Source: Bacteroidales bacterium
GTDB taxonomy: Bacteria; Bacteroidota; Bacteroidia; Bacteroidales; UBA932
DNA: 5,275 nucleotides
Reading direction: 5' to 3'
Assembly: GCA_017561265.1 (NCBI GenBank)
Contig: JAFZDJ010000038.1
Coordinates: 1-5,275, forward strand
The notes under the pieces are model-generated. The model did no database searches. It had not been told where the DNA came from and saw nothing but the letters and a program-made list of their open reading frames with translations. The translations under genes were made by a program, and so were the position numbers. Shown here piece after piece: positions 5,233 through 5,275 of this stretch. Positions within the stretch are counted from its first letter, which is position 1; every line of letters starts with the position of its first letter.

Positions 5233-5253
5233 GGAGCGGTCGTCGACCGCTCC
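5233..5253 (-). terminator. Terminator of the gene entering from the right edge
   Basis: A perfect 9-bp stem, GGAGCGGTC (5233-5241) with GACCGCTCC (5245-5253), has a 3-base loop. On the minus strand a mixed T-rich run (ATCTTCTTGTGTTTTTT) follows, weaker than a pure T-tract. It lies ten bases after the TAA at 5264-5266. Confidence 0.7.
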
Positions 5254-5263
5254 GATCTCATAC

Positions 5264-5275
5264 TTATCCCGCCGC
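5264..5275 (-). CDS. Last codons of a minus-strand gene, possibly spoIVB (partial)
   Basis: Only 12 bases are visible: on the minus strand GCG GCG GGA TAA, that is Ala-Ala-Gly-stop. This is the same ending as the spoIVB fragment at 4145-4267. The bases after the stop also match in part (TAT, then GGAGC after a short gap). A terminator hairpin follows at normal distance. I infer the end of a second, perhaps complete, spoIVB, but twelve coding bases cannot prove it. Confidence 0.4.
   Translation of the reverse strand, partial: AAG

Noticed and set aside
4268..5260. Complete insertion sequence or transposon around the LRR gene
   Set aside because: No transposase or integrase is encoded and no matching terminal inverted repeats could be found within the window.

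Overview
The window looks like chromosome from a spore-forming Clostridia-type Firmicute, possibly a gut Oscillospiraceae relative. The main evidence is a clear 3' fragment of spoIVB (an endospore-specific protease gene). AAGGAGG-type ribosome binding sites, TATAAT-type promoters and GC-rich stem plus T-tract terminators fit the same view. The family assignment is inference; the presence of a sporulation gene tail is read directly from the sequence.

Layout from left to right. The window opens with the last 39 codons of a membrane protein (+) and its terminator. A roughly 275-base intergenic region follows. It holds an orphan minus-strand hairpin/promoter unit and a strong TTGAAT-17-TATAAT promoter for a + strand lipoprotein (398-1531). 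That lipoprotein joins a domain resembling the C-terminal barrel of SAM hydroxide adenosyltransferases to a CX5R tyrosine phosphatase. It converges, across a shared bidirectional terminator, on a series of minus-strand genes: a VanX-like D-Ala-D-Ala dipeptidase (1589-2248), a GNAT acetyltransferase (2350-3009), an HD-domain phosphohydrolase (3135-4064), a truncated spoIVB tail (4145-4267) and an AT-richer leucine-rich-repeat protein (4345-5175). At the extreme right edge the last codons of another minus-strand gene are visible. They end in the same Ala-Ala-Gly-stop as the spoIVB fragment, so a second, possibly intact, spoIVB may lie just beyond the window.

The genes do not form one evident pathway. 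GNAT and the dipeptidase may be co-transcribed. The HD, GNAT and leucine-rich-repeat genes each have their own promoter packed against the terminator of the gene before them. The two most distinctive signals are (1) a terminator-promoter unit of about 50 bases, present three times on the minus strand with nearly the same hairpin and -10 box, and (2) the leucine-rich-repeat gene lying between two apparent spoIVB 3' ends, which suggests an insertion or segmental duplication at the end of spoIVB. No complete mobile element, CRISPR array, tRNA or rRNA was seen.
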